Shown here: positions 8,901-15,088 of the stretch, one piece after another | How the letters are laid out: each line of letters begins with the position of its first letter | Numbering within the stretch: position 1 is the stretch's first letter | Assembly: GCA_017798145.1 (NCBI GenBank) | Contig: CP059069.1 | Location: 3,271,226-3,335,225, forward strand | Length of the DNA: 64,000 nucleotides | Reading direction: 5' to 3' | Source: Akkermansiaceae bacterium | GTDB taxonomy: Bacteria; Verrucomicrobiota; Verrucomicrobiia; Verrucomicrobiales; Akkermansiaceae | The notes under the pieces: model-generated | The model's database searches: none | Seen by the model: the letters and a program-made list of their open reading frames with translations, nothing else | What the model was told of the DNA's origin: nothing | Program-made: the position numbers and the translations under genes

Positions 8901-11415
8901 TTTCCGTGACCTTGGTGGTGCCGACACCCTCGCCGCCTGAGCCTTCCGGGTTCGTGCCGTCGGAGGTGTGATACACAAACATGCGGAAGCCGAGACCCAC
9001 GGGATTCGGATTCGCCCAAAGTGAGATCTGCGCGCCGTCCTCGGAGTATTGCAAGGGTGCGTTTCCACCAGGCCAACCTCCCGCCGGAGTGCCTCCGACG
9101 ACGGCTTCCGGATCGTGATATAGGAATGAGGCGACGTCTCCGCCCTCGGTTCCGAAGTTGTTCACCGCGCCGCTCTGCGCTATGGCGAAGCCGGGCGTGC
9201 CGATTGCCTTCCCGTATGTCTCCGCACCCGGCGAGCCGATCTTGCAGCGAGCGGAGTCTTTTGCCGCGAATTTTTCCGCGTGGATCCGTTTCGAGAAATT
9301 CGCCTGCTCGTAACCCATGAACACGTCGTCCGAGATGGCGGGAGGGTTGTCGCGTTTTGCGGGATCGCCGCCAACACCGTTGAGGTCGATGCCGCCATTG
9401 AGCTTGATGAGCACGTTTTCGGCGGAGCCATCGGCGCGGACGGCGAATTTGAGATCCGTGCCGTTCCTTACACGCGGAACATCGATGCTGTAGCTGAAAT
9501 CGGCGCCATCCGCGTCGGGAAGGCCGAGGGGATTAAAACCCGGATCGCCGTCGGGGCCGTCCTTCCGGGTCACTGTCACGGTTTCCGCAGGAAGCCCGCC
9601 TTCGTAGATCGAGATCGCCTTGCCTCCGCCCTGGGTCCAGTCGCGTGCGGGATCGGGGTTTTTCCAGGAGAACACATAATAGCCGCCCGATGGGACGATG
9701 ACCCCGTTTTGCAAGCCGATGTTGGAGGAAACCAGGCCGCGCCCGCCGCCGGCATCGCCGAGACGGATGAAGAAACCGTTCATCGAATCCCCGTTTGCAG
9801 CGGCACCGCGGGCGTATTGCCAGAGATAGGCGTTGGGCGGGAAGCTGGTCGAGAAATCCTGCCCGACGCCGTTCGCGAAGTTGTCGTTGACCATGACCAG
9901 CGCGGTTGCGCCATCGCCGTCTGTCATGCCGCCGTTGGAGCGCTTGTCGATGCGTTCGTAGGCCACGAGATCGGCACTGCTCCACGCACCCTTCTGGTAG
10001 CCGCGCGCGAAGTTTTGGTGGATTTTCATCAGGTTGGGAAGGCGGCCGTCGGCGTATTGGCCGAGGAAGGCGGTGTTCGAGTGGCGGGGAAAGGCGCCGC
10101 CGCTCTGGCTGAGGGTTTCCGCATGGTAGTTGCCGTCCGTGTAGACCAGCGGCAGGCCGGCGCGGGTGAAATAGAAGGCGTGTTGGAGCTCGCGCCGCGC
10201 CGCGAAATCGCTGTCGTGGCTCTGTGCGTGGGTGACGGCGATCGCCGCAGGGAAACCGCCCGAGCCTTCCTGGTCGTAGCCCTGCAGGCCGGACGAAGGG
10301 TTTCCGAGGAGGTTATTGAAATTGCTGCGCAGGTCGTTGTCCACGAGCCGCTGGCCGCGGTCGATGTAACCGCCGTAACCGGGGGGCTGGCCGAGGTGCT
10401 CGCCGAAGAGCATCGCATCGTCACGCGCCTTTTCCGTATCGAAGAGGGTGTCGCGGTGGTTCGACCAATCGCTGAAGCCGCGCGAGAGGTTGAACTGTTC
10501 CTGCGCCTGTCCGGTGTAGCCGTAGCTGCTGCTGTCCGCCCCCGCGCCGGTAGCCCCGAAGAAATCATCGCGGACGTGCTTCACCGCATCGAGGCGCAGC
10601 CCGTCGGCTTTCGTCCGATCCATTTTCCAGCGCACCGCCCGGTGGAGCATTTCCTCCACATACTCGGAGTAGTATTCCGCATTCGCCGCGAGGAACTGCG
10701 GCGTTAGCCCGTTGCCCGGGCCGAAGCCGACATACTGCCCCTGCCCGGCAGAGTGCCTCTGTCCGCCGGATGTGGGGCGGTAGCAGTAGTAGCCGGGGTT
10801 TTGCGGGTGGCGCAGAAAGCTGATCTTACGGATCGTGTCGCCCTCGTTTCGCCCGAAGTTGTTGTTCCAGATGCCGGGTTCCTGGGCGATGTCGATGAGA
10901 TCGGAAAGCCCGAGATATTGCACCTGCCAGGCGTCCCCCCAGTTGCGGGTGTTATCCCATTTCCGGAAAAAGCCCTCCTCCGTCTGGCGGAGGTGGAAAT
11001 CCTCCGGCACAAAGCCAGGATACGTGTCGATGGGGGTCGATTCGTTGAAGCCCGGGATATCGAACGCATTGTGGTTCATGATGTTGTCGAAATACACGCG
11101 TATCCCGAATCGGTGCGCCGCCTTCATCAGGCTCAGCAACTCCTCCTCAGTGCCGTATCGCGTCCGTTTCGAGCCGCGCTGATCCTTTGATCCGAGGTCG
11201 AAACGATCCCACAGGTCGTAGCCCACGGACAGGCCGCCGCTTCCCTTCGTTGGCGGCGGCAGCCAGAGCGATTGGTATCCCGCTTCCGCGAGTTCAGGCA
11301 TCTTCCGCTCGATCTCTTTCCACGAGGTATTGAAATACTGTAACATTGCTTCCGCTGTCGCAATGCGGGTCAGCATGAAAAAAAAGACGAGGGAGCGGAA
11401 GGGGATGGGTTTCAT
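2902..11415 (-). CDS. Giant secreted amylolytic protein: GH13 domain, calcium-repeat array, GH57-like domain
   Basis: This is a 2837-residue exported protein. Residues 1-21 are a signal peptide. Residues 22 to about 600 form a GH13 barrel with FDNIMNH, GLRLD (nucleophile D276), LFGEH (acid E339) and SHDSD (D401). Beta-sandwich or Ig-like modules follow to about 1370. Residues about 1370-1700 hold at least six thrombospondin-3-like repeats (for example DTDDDGLDDG, DTDGDGLPDG). A DOMON/glucodextranase-like module comes next. Residues about 2000-2270 resemble GH57: LTLHLTPTLA near the start, FWNPER (E2133 where GH57 has WxPE), FWDEFGN (D2232/E2233) and a closing RIVTPEQI. A DUF1926-like segment (DLDGEPEYVL), more calcium repeats and a C-terminal module end the protein. 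GH13 is secure; GH57 is inferred from motif order and spacing. It is first in a two-gene unit with the enzyme ending at the left edge. Confidence 0.85.
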   Translation of the reverse strand: MKPIPFRSLVFFFMLTRIATAEAMLQYFNTSWKEIERKMPELAEAGYQSLWLPPPTKGSGGLSVGYDLWDRFDLGSKDQRGSKRTRYGTEEELLSLMKAAHRFGIRVYFDNIMNHNAFDIPGFNESTPIDTYPGFVPEDFHLRQTEEGFFRKWDNTRNWGDAWQVQYLGLSDLIDIAQEPGIWNNNFGRNEGDTIRKISFLRHPQNPGYYCYRPTSGGQRHSAGQGQYVGFGPGNGLTPQFLAANAEYYSEYVEEMLHRAVRWKMDRTKADGLRLDAVKHVRDDFFGATGAGADSSSYGYTGQAQEQFNLSRGFSDWSNHRDTLFDTEKARDDAMLFGEHLGQPPGYGGYIDRGQRLVDNDLRSNFNNLLGNPSSGLQGYDQEGSGGFPAAIAVTHAQSHDSDFAARRELQHAFYFTRAGLPLVYTDGNYHAETLSQSGGAFPRHSNTAFLGQYADGRLPNLMKIHQNFARGYQKGAWSSADLVAYERIDKRSNGGMTDGDGATALVMVNDNFANGVGQDFSTSFPPNAYLWQYARGAAANGDSMNGFFIRLGDAGGGRGLVSSNIGLQNGVIVPSGGYYVFSWKNPDPARDWTQGGGKAISIYEGGLPAETVTVTRKDGPDGDPGFNPLGLPDADGADFSYSIDVPRVRNGTDLKFAVRADGSAENVLIKLNGGIDLNGVGGDPAKRDNPPAISDDVFMGYEQANFSKRIHAEKFAAKDSARCKIGSPGAETYGKAIGTPGFAIAQSGAVNNFGTEGGDVASFLYHDPEAVVGGTPAGGWPGGNAPLQYSEDGAQISLWANPNPVGLGFRMFVYHTSDGTNPEGSGGEGVGTTKVTEMSYSHNAGANDWWMSASVPKPDNGATFKYKIGISKEGAPSWFPSDSGSHAKLSGMTTVFEIDGFDATQVQFFPHNDYARKQDPNTSYNSWAWDMQTGLDEGFHMVSARAFLNRLGKAPIYNTYRQTFYYDAQRPAGEIVFPSENDNLNQQTYGAVVRTDRSVTEVWYQIVDTDMANDDSQTRAINGNGPGFEPFTDANRNGVRDSGEPYEDLNGNGIWDANLAESWARATSVQPNNTSEAYPLEWRFDYRNIPAAGNAQIKVRLKEVSSSTSQSLSDVEGHYTTLIRNVNTAGPVTRLFVAFPQSDGELVAEGYVMKAYFSKSLGDGVSDEQLINEFLITLASTESGSADGGVPQDRSLYSIVRNETDDYHALSFPLPNLYNGRPDFEHLITVTHTRASQVLQAARTVKAAISQRPYIAITEPAAIGSDGRPYEVVLPAVPNPTPAQRSTAIKVETDERVVDVKVVVEMGGGTITLTQQEASGSKKIWVFDWAGIDAGEYRIRADAYLEIDGAVSASARRNVTVVVRQIVEEDPNDLDDDDDGLADLDELTRKNLPESNSETWNNGDVHVWRIFGMTNPVSPDTDDDLLPDGLESGLGGTYSPGTNTDTDTDGDGFRNFVADVDPPIFNTTDNSSHPRFNLNRSRTDQLGGSMTDPSKADTDDDGLDDGREDLNRNGRVDIALVDAGGNATSYLASPTTVYNTSRVDRSAVPLNGVFMETDPNSADTDLDGLSDSKEDANANGLIDLELLAENGDRTPFDLSETANAAYLIGANLPGAKSRAVNRAKLLLDYPNTGWPRVIWSETDPLNADTDGDGLPDGFEETSGLDPLDNGTYNMRTGGAGNPEMGAIGDPDGDGFTNIQELQNGTKPLLDDSAGTPVANSIVIGTGEQVVRGNAVNDNAFTDWTLEDLISFDEYHGAGNNSQSGDIYRAYDGFDSSRDIVAFYARDGGADGNFYFRLDMYDLRPQAEEGNLDIYVVIDTGNPNSGESALPDQVDILTQMKWEAVVACYQTNVGRVYVDRNPGVNSTTINEALTGANGVEVRDQNTPDGFGKSYYNADLDAVEFSISRKALLDSGWNGSTKLNFQVFTTRDGTNNSGPNGAGAGDIGGRNDLRDSITDDFLNDDEFAAQQNIAANGRLFNWIGADGNGLYPDQRKSAKMILLTHGNQPVLPGAETQRLINNGQASGYHRLIDAHEAFAKPLTLHLTPTLATAIEWASVDPAANRPWRDGPAFNGRIGGQIQAGNIGLLGTTFSDHMIAYFSNAYNLDNKLLADDVLNRIYGDLPSNRVFWNPERVADGSVFQRISAMGYTYTFIDQMRHLFRWQGRNTALSDDGYRLNRYHGVECFVINDQAGSYRYQNLDNGFPGPWRNLFLRKARSGTQDQVLVIQNFWDEFGNFDNAAAYDRNLRWAANHPWIRIVTPEQIVDQEIDINRDGVGDQWTAIDRGSPSLPKVSQDYIDHATQENYDNWYLGQPGREEGLIDKRFSIRTGVPLPAGMAYGMQTLGDGKLADLSWNAVAALNGDSGTQSAMFLARATAHTSTLLTAFHNQRNNDLTKYSTGVYTSPDTDYNTLSPLSTRSQPQIRFAAIYSSVQAWAAAPPAAAVAESVDVDLDGEPEYVLKNPRTFAVFEALGGRMTAAWVRTPGTGDVYQVVGNFLSYNDRETEEEGTSNDDGLGNTGARRTSAFKDWFAAGPNSNYVNSLYTATASGANGWTFTTADGKIAKTVTLSDATGKLTASYQLGGGITKLFVRFGLSPHLEDLLVNGQANLVSPAPSGGRKEIRNTSLSHSVGAAIVTSGVGLSGASVNPQAIDASPSAGIPFLPDTIRMRNQPQTEQVELEGTGTFSFALELDSTLTDADMDMLPDDWETTYNLSSSDDGSTDIDNGPNGDPDKDGVSNYREWLFGMNPRLSDAEQLPTLKLTRITSGSVEIEFPTIPNRLYRIWQSATLEPQSWTEITPALNTFGLPADPAYKRIDPAPSANQTRRFYRLEIAPSTN

Positions 11416-11618
11416 GGAGCGAATACCGGAATAACGGCGTGATTATTTTCCGGGGGAAATGCAGTCGTCAAATTTCACATGCACCTTGTTTTTTGCAAGG
11501 AGTTTGCATGGTATTCGTTCACCTGCCGCCCGCCCGTGGCAAGCCTTCGCGCGCGCTGGTATGCAATGCCCAAAGGCTTGCTTGGACTTTTGGCGATTTT
11601 CCCACTATTGTTTGGGTC

Positions 11619-12320
11619 ATGGAACCGACCCATTGCCCATCGCGAAAAAAACGCGCCTTCACTCTCGTGGAGTTGCTGATCGTGATCGCGATCCTTCTTG
11701 TGCTCGCGCTGCTCGCAACGGTGGGTTTGAGGCGCTTCGCCGAGAATGGGAAAAAAGTCCAGGCCCTGGCACAGTTCCGTGATTTCGGGATCGCGATGGC
11801 GATGTTTGAGGGGGATTACAGGAAGCCTCCCATCCCAAGCAGTAAGCGGGACACCGGATGGGACACGATCTACGGTGATCCAGGCGGCAACTACACGAAC
11901 CAGTTCCTGATTTCCGCACTCGCGGGCGATGACAAGGACTACCCCTATGGCGGTGAGAATTTCTCTTCCAAGGAGGTGAACCCGCGCAACGAATCCTACA
12001 TCAATTTCCCATTCGCCCCGAACAACAAGCTGGGTGTTGGCAAGGATGGAAAACTCTACGATCCATGGGGGCGCGAGGTCATGGTGGCGATCAACGGCTT
12101 CAAGTCGAACAATCCGGACGACCAGCTCGTCGATTTCAACAACGGTCGGAACGACCGCAGGCTGCATACCTGGGGGCTTGCCGAATACAAGGAGACGAAG
12201 CCGAGGGAGCAGTCCTACGTCTTCTGGTCCTACGGCAAGGATGGGAAGAAGGGGAATGCATCCAATGGCAACCAGACGGTCGTGCCCCTTGCAGGGTCTG
12301 ACGATGTGATTTCCTGGTGA
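11619..12320 (+). CDS. Type II secretion/pilus pseudopilin-like protein
   Basis: A 233-residue protein with a class III (prepilin) leader: a short basic N-terminus (PSRKKRA) followed by FTLVELLIVIAILLVLALL, the prepilin peptidase motif with Glu at +5 and a hydrophobic helix. The start at 11619 was chosen because it gives a 13-residue leader; an upstream in-frame ATG would add over 30 residues before the basic patch. The C-terminal part is polar and Asp/Asn/Gly-rich, with DPWG as in GspG-type pilins. It stands alone, divergent from the giant amylase, and is not part of the gspG-gspF-gspE run at 43-49 kb. It may be a minor pseudopilin or a surface protein of the large pilin-like families common in Verrucomicrobiota. 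Confidence 0.85.
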   Translation: MEPTHCPSRKKRAFTLVELLIVIAILLVLALLATVGLRRFAENGKKVQALAQFRDFGIAMAMFEGDYRKPPIPSSKRDTGWDTIYGDPGGNYTNQFLISALAGDDKDYPYGGENFSSKEVNPRNESYINFPFAPNNKLGVGKDGKLYDPWGREVMVAINGFKSNNPDDQLVDFNNGRNDRRLHTWGLAEYKETKPREQSYVFWSYGKDGKKGNASNGNQTVVPLAGSDDVISW

Positions 12321-12343
12321 GGCATATTTCCCGGAAAACAAAA

Positions 12344-12372
12344 AACCCGGAAGGCAGGGTGCCATCCGGGTT
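12344..12372 (-). terminator. Rho-independent terminator of the PEP-CTERM gene
   Basis: An 8-bp perfect stem (AACCCGGA / TCCGGGTT) with a 13-base loop. On the minus strand it is followed by a T-rich run. It lies 23 bases past the stop of the minus-strand PEP-CTERM gene and faces the end of the pseudopilin gene; the plus side lacks a T-tract. Confidence 0.75.
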
Positions 12373-12394
12373 AGGGAAACCATGGCCAAATGCG

Positions 12395-13021
12395 TCAATT
12401 CAGGCGGCGGCGCAGGAGAAGTGCGGTGCCGAGAAGGCCGAGCGCCAAGCTCGTGGGCTCCGGAACGACGGTGAAGGAGGCTTTGAAATTGTTCGACGAG
12501 TTGTTGTTGTTGATCGTCGCAGCGGCATCCGTAGCGTTGGTGGAGATCTGGGAGAAGACCTCCAATGTGTAGTTTCCGGGAGCAAGTCCGGAGAGAACGT
12601 TGCTGGAAAGCACAAGGGCGGCATTGCCTCCCTGGATGTCTCCGCCCCATTGCTGGTCACCGGGATTATTCAGGTTGCCGGGTGCGCCGCCATCGCCCTG
12701 GTTCCATTGGAAAGGCATATTCACGGGCGTGAATGCACCACCTGTGAGTCTCCAGAAAAGGGTGTGAGCGGTCACATCGGTGCCGTTGTTCTTGAAGGAC
12801 TTCTGTTGGCCGCCGATCTGGAGTGTGTCGCCCGGGTTGAAGTTACCAAGCAGGCTCCCGTCGAAATCGTCGTTTGCCGAGACTGCGCCGATATCGTAGA
12901 AGTTGAGGGGAGAGGTTCCGGTTGTGGTGGTGAAGACAAAGGAATCGTAGATTCCGGCGGCTCCAAAGGATGTTCCTGAAGTGATCAGTGCAAGCGAGCC
13001 GATGAGGTTACTCAGTTTCAT
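12395..13021 (-). CDS. PEP-CTERM sorting domain protein
   Basis: A 208-residue exported protein. MKLSNLIGSLALITSGTSFG is a signal peptide; this start was preferred over one 11 codons upstream because it puts the signal at the N-terminus. The C-terminus is a full PEP-CTERM tripartite signal: VVPEPTS, a hydrophobic stretch (LALGLLGTALLL) and a basic tail (RRRLN). Such proteins are processed by an exosortase and end up at the surface or in the exopolysaccharide matrix. The body is rich in Asn and Gly and has no recognised catalytic motif. It is a tandem paralogue of the next gene, sharing KSFKN and YTLEVF. No exosortase gene lies in this window. Confidence 0.88.
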   Translation of the reverse strand: MKLSNLIGSLALITSGTSFGAAGIYDSFVFTTTTGTSPLNFYDIGAVSANDDFDGSLLGNFNPGDTLQIGGQQKSFKNNGTDVTAHTLFWRLTGGAFTPVNMPFQWNQGDGGAPGNLNNPGDQQWGGDIQGGNAALVLSSNVLSGLAPGNYTLEVFSQISTNATDAAATINNNNSSNNFKASFTVVPEPTSLALGLLGTALLLRRRLN

Positions 13022-13064
13022 GACGGTTGGGTTGTTTAAGTTGTTGGAATGCAAGGATCAGAGA

Positions 13065-13649
13065 TCAGGCGCGGCGGCGGCGGAGGAGAAGTCCTGCACC
13101 GAGGAGACCAAGCAGCGCGCTGCTTGGCTCTGGCACCACGGTGAAGGTTGCCTTGTAGTTGTTGCCGCCATTGTTGGAAAAGTGCGTTCCGTCGGAAGAG
13201 TTCGCCGAAGCGAAAACCTCCAGTGTATAGTTCCCGTTGCCGAGGCCGGAGAGGAGATCCACGGTGGCTGCGGTTTCATCCCATTTCTGGTCCCCTCCTC
13301 CGCCGATGTTGGAATCGAACGGTAAATTGATCGAGGCAAACGAGCCGGGAGTGTCGCCGTCCTTTACGACCCTGTAGCTGAGCGCCGCGCTGAAGACATC
13401 GCTGATCCCGTTTTTGAATGTCTTGACCTCGCCACCCCTCAAAGTCAGGGACACAATCTGTGTCAGATCGAATGTCCCGAGGCTTGCCCCGTTAAGGTCA
13501 GGATTGCCCGTCGTGGCCTGCATGTCGTAATAGGTGTCCGTCGATGCATTGATCTTCAGGATGCCGTATGACTCGAAGATTCCGGAGGCAGCATGGGATG
13601 CGCCGCTGGAGATGAGGGCCAAGACCACAACGAGATTTGTCAGTTTCAT
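13065..13649 (-). CDS. PEP-CTERM sorting domain protein, paralogue of its neighbour
   Basis: A 194-residue protein with a signal peptide (MKLTNLVVVLALISSGASHA) and a C-terminal PEP-CTERM signal: VVPEPSS, LLGLLGAGLLL and RRRRA. It shares with the downstream neighbour the initial MKL(S/T)NL, a mid-protein KTFKNG/KSFKN segment and the YTLEVF motif, so the pair looks like a tandem duplication. The two genes are 43 bases apart on the same strand and probably one transcript ending at the hairpin at 12344-12372. Function beyond surface display is unknown. Confidence 0.87.
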   Translation of the reverse strand: MKLTNLVVVLALISSGASHAASGIFESYGILKINASTDTYYDMQATTGNPDLNGASLGTFDLTQIVSLTLRGGEVKTFKNGISDVFSAALSYRVVKDGDTPGSFASINLPFDSNIGGGGDQKWDETAATVDLLSGLGNGNYTLEVFASANSSDGTHFSNNGGNNYKATFTVVPEPSSALLGLLGAGLLLRRRRA

Positions 13650-13845
13650 AAACCGAAGCTTTAGTTGGTTGAGTTTTTTTGCGCTGATGGATCTTCCAGA
13701 TCTGCGCGAGGGAAATCATCTCTGCATCTCCCGTTCCGTCAATCAGATTTCCAGGTTTTTTTAGGCGCGGGAAAAATCGAATCTGAACCCGAAATGACCC
13801 CGGAAAAATGCACCTGCCCCGACGGAAGCGCCGCTGACCAAAGCT

Positions 13846-14063
13846 TACGGCACGCGCAATCTTCTCAATGTCATCATCGCCGATTCCGCCCCGCCCGTGG
13901 CCGAATACAGCTACAACGTAAGGAACCGGCTGCCCGCGACCAAGATCGAGAACGGCCTTGTTCACCGCCACCAGCGGGTATGACGGCGCGGGCAGGCTTA
14001 CCGCCGTCGCCAATGACGCCCTGGACACCGCCGCCTACACCCCCAGCCCCGACGGCCTCAAAA
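13846..14063 (+). pseudogene. Decayed YD/RHS-repeat protein fragment
   Basis: In an otherwise gene-free stretch (13650-14195), one frame reads AEYSYNVRNRLPATKIENG from about 13903 and a second frame continues with GYDGAGRLTAVANDALD from about 13977. These are typical YD-repeat units (xYxYDxxGRLTxV) with a frameshift between them and no start or end, so this is a remnant of an RHS/YD-repeat protein. Similarity is by pattern only. The rest of 13650-13845 holds the upstream region of the minus-strand PEP-CTERM gene and no recognisable gene. Confidence 0.55.
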
Positions 14064-14085
14064 AAGCACCAATCACCCCTTGGAT

Positions 14086-14142
14086 CTAAGGTCGCACCTG
14101 ACCCCATATCAAAAAAACTTGACACATAATTCTCGTATAGAA
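14086..14142. other. Possible mobile-element end (GGGGTCAGGTGCGACC motif)
   Basis: Directly after the RHS remnant the minus strand reads GTCAAG, seven Ts, GATAT, then GGGGTCAGGTGCGACC. I associate this wording with sequence beside REP-associated (IS200-like) transposases in other genomes, but that is recollection and could not be searched. No transposase is present. A weak inverted match (GGGTCA at about 14982) lies past the next gene. Confidence 0.3.
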
Positions 14143-14195
14143 TCCTTCCCGGACTAATTGAACTGGTAGTTCTAATTCCTGAAACCCACTTAGAG

Positions 14196-14969
14196 ATGAG
14201 ACTGATCCTTGCCTTACCCATCATTCTAGCCGCAGCTGCCGGCAGCTCTTCCGCAGCGACGATCGTCAATCTTCTGGAGGTGGACGCATATTATGACCAG
14301 ACCGGCGGGGATCCTCTGACCACTCCCGCAAGCAACCCGGCCAACATCAATGCGGGTCTCACGATCAACGTGACTTTCACGCCGAATTCAACGGATATCG
14401 GTGAACTCGGAGGCGCGATCGCTCTTGTCGAGATCGGGGGTAACGCGAACGGCACCGGCCTGTATCTTCTCGGTGGGGAACTTCACTTTCTCGGAAAAAT
14501 GCAAGGTGCTGCCGGAGATGTGGTCACCTCCTTCAACGACCTCGACTACAGTTCCGGCAACAATATGATCGGCGTGAAGAGCGCGTTCGGACAACTTTCC
14601 GCAGACACGGAATATTCGGTGGCTGTGCTTTACGATCCGCTGGGGGCGACGCCCACCCTGACCCTTGGTGTAAAGCCCACGGGAGGCGGCCTCGCGACCG
14701 AAAGCTACACCCTCACCGGTGTAGGTGCTAAGAACAACTGGTATGGCAACCGTACGATAACCTCTTTCCGCACGCCTCTCAACGCAGGCGCTGGGACGAC
14801 GAATACCGGTTCGCCATGGAGGGAAGGCACAGGCTTCATGAAAGATCTGTCCGGGACGGCGGGGCGGGCTTTGCTTTGGAACGCGCAAGGGACGATCGTT
14901 CCCGAACCCTCGTCGCTCTCCCTTCTCGCGCTCTGCGGGATTTTCCTGCTGCGCAGAACGCGCAGGTAG
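14196..14969 (+). CDS. PEP-CTERM sorting domain protein
   Basis: A 257-residue protein with a signal peptide (MRLILALPIILAAAAGSSSA) and a C-terminal PEP-CTERM signal: IVPEPSSLSL, a short hydrophobic stretch and RRTRR. The body (residues 21-225) is Gly/Thr-rich, probably beta-sandwich, and has no catalytic motif I recognise; it is not a close relative of the two tandem PEP-CTERM proteins upstream. It stands alone on the plus strand between the RHS remnant and the minus-strand maltodextrin locus. Expected to be anchored or released at the cell surface after exosortase processing. Confidence 0.86.
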   Translation: MRLILALPIILAAAAGSSSAATIVNLLEVDAYYDQTGGDPLTTPASNPANINAGLTINVTFTPNSTDIGELGGAIALVEIGGNANGTGLYLLGGELHFLGKMQGAAGDVVTSFNDLDYSSGNNMIGVKSAFGQLSADTEYSVAVLYDPLGATPTLTLGVKPTGGGLATESYTLTGVGAKNNWYGNRTITSFRTPLNAGAGTTNTGSPWREGTGFMKDLSGTAGRALLWNAQGTIVPEPSSLSLLALCGIFLLRRTRR

Positions 14970-15088
14970 GTTTCTTGAATTGGGTCAGATAATGGGTTGA
15001 TCACACCCCTTGATTTCAATGCAGCATCTGCCCCCCTTGATGAGCTGGAATGAATGTAAGAACCGTACCTGGGGGGATGTAAGCCATT

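Noticed and set aside
11484..11500. Hairpin CCTTG...CAAGG as a terminator upstream of the pseudopilin gene
   Set aside because: The stem is only 5 bp, T residues are in the loop rather than after the stem, and it lies between divergent genes where no terminator is expected.
11475..12650. Minus-strand frame of 391 codons over the pseudopilin
   Set aside because: The plus strand encodes a clear prepilin with the FTLVELL motif, and the minus frame would also overrun the PEP-CTERM gene.
14119..14141. TTGACA ... TATAGA as a sigma-70 promoter for the PEP-CTERM gene at 14196
   Set aside because: The spacing between the two boxes is only 11 bases, far below the usual 17.
14098..14987. TGACCC / GGGTCA pair as terminal inverted repeats of a mobile element enclosing the third PEP-CTERM gene
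   Set aside because: Only about 7 bases match, flanks differ, and no transposase or target duplication was found. Kept only as a weak mobile-end clue at the left motif.
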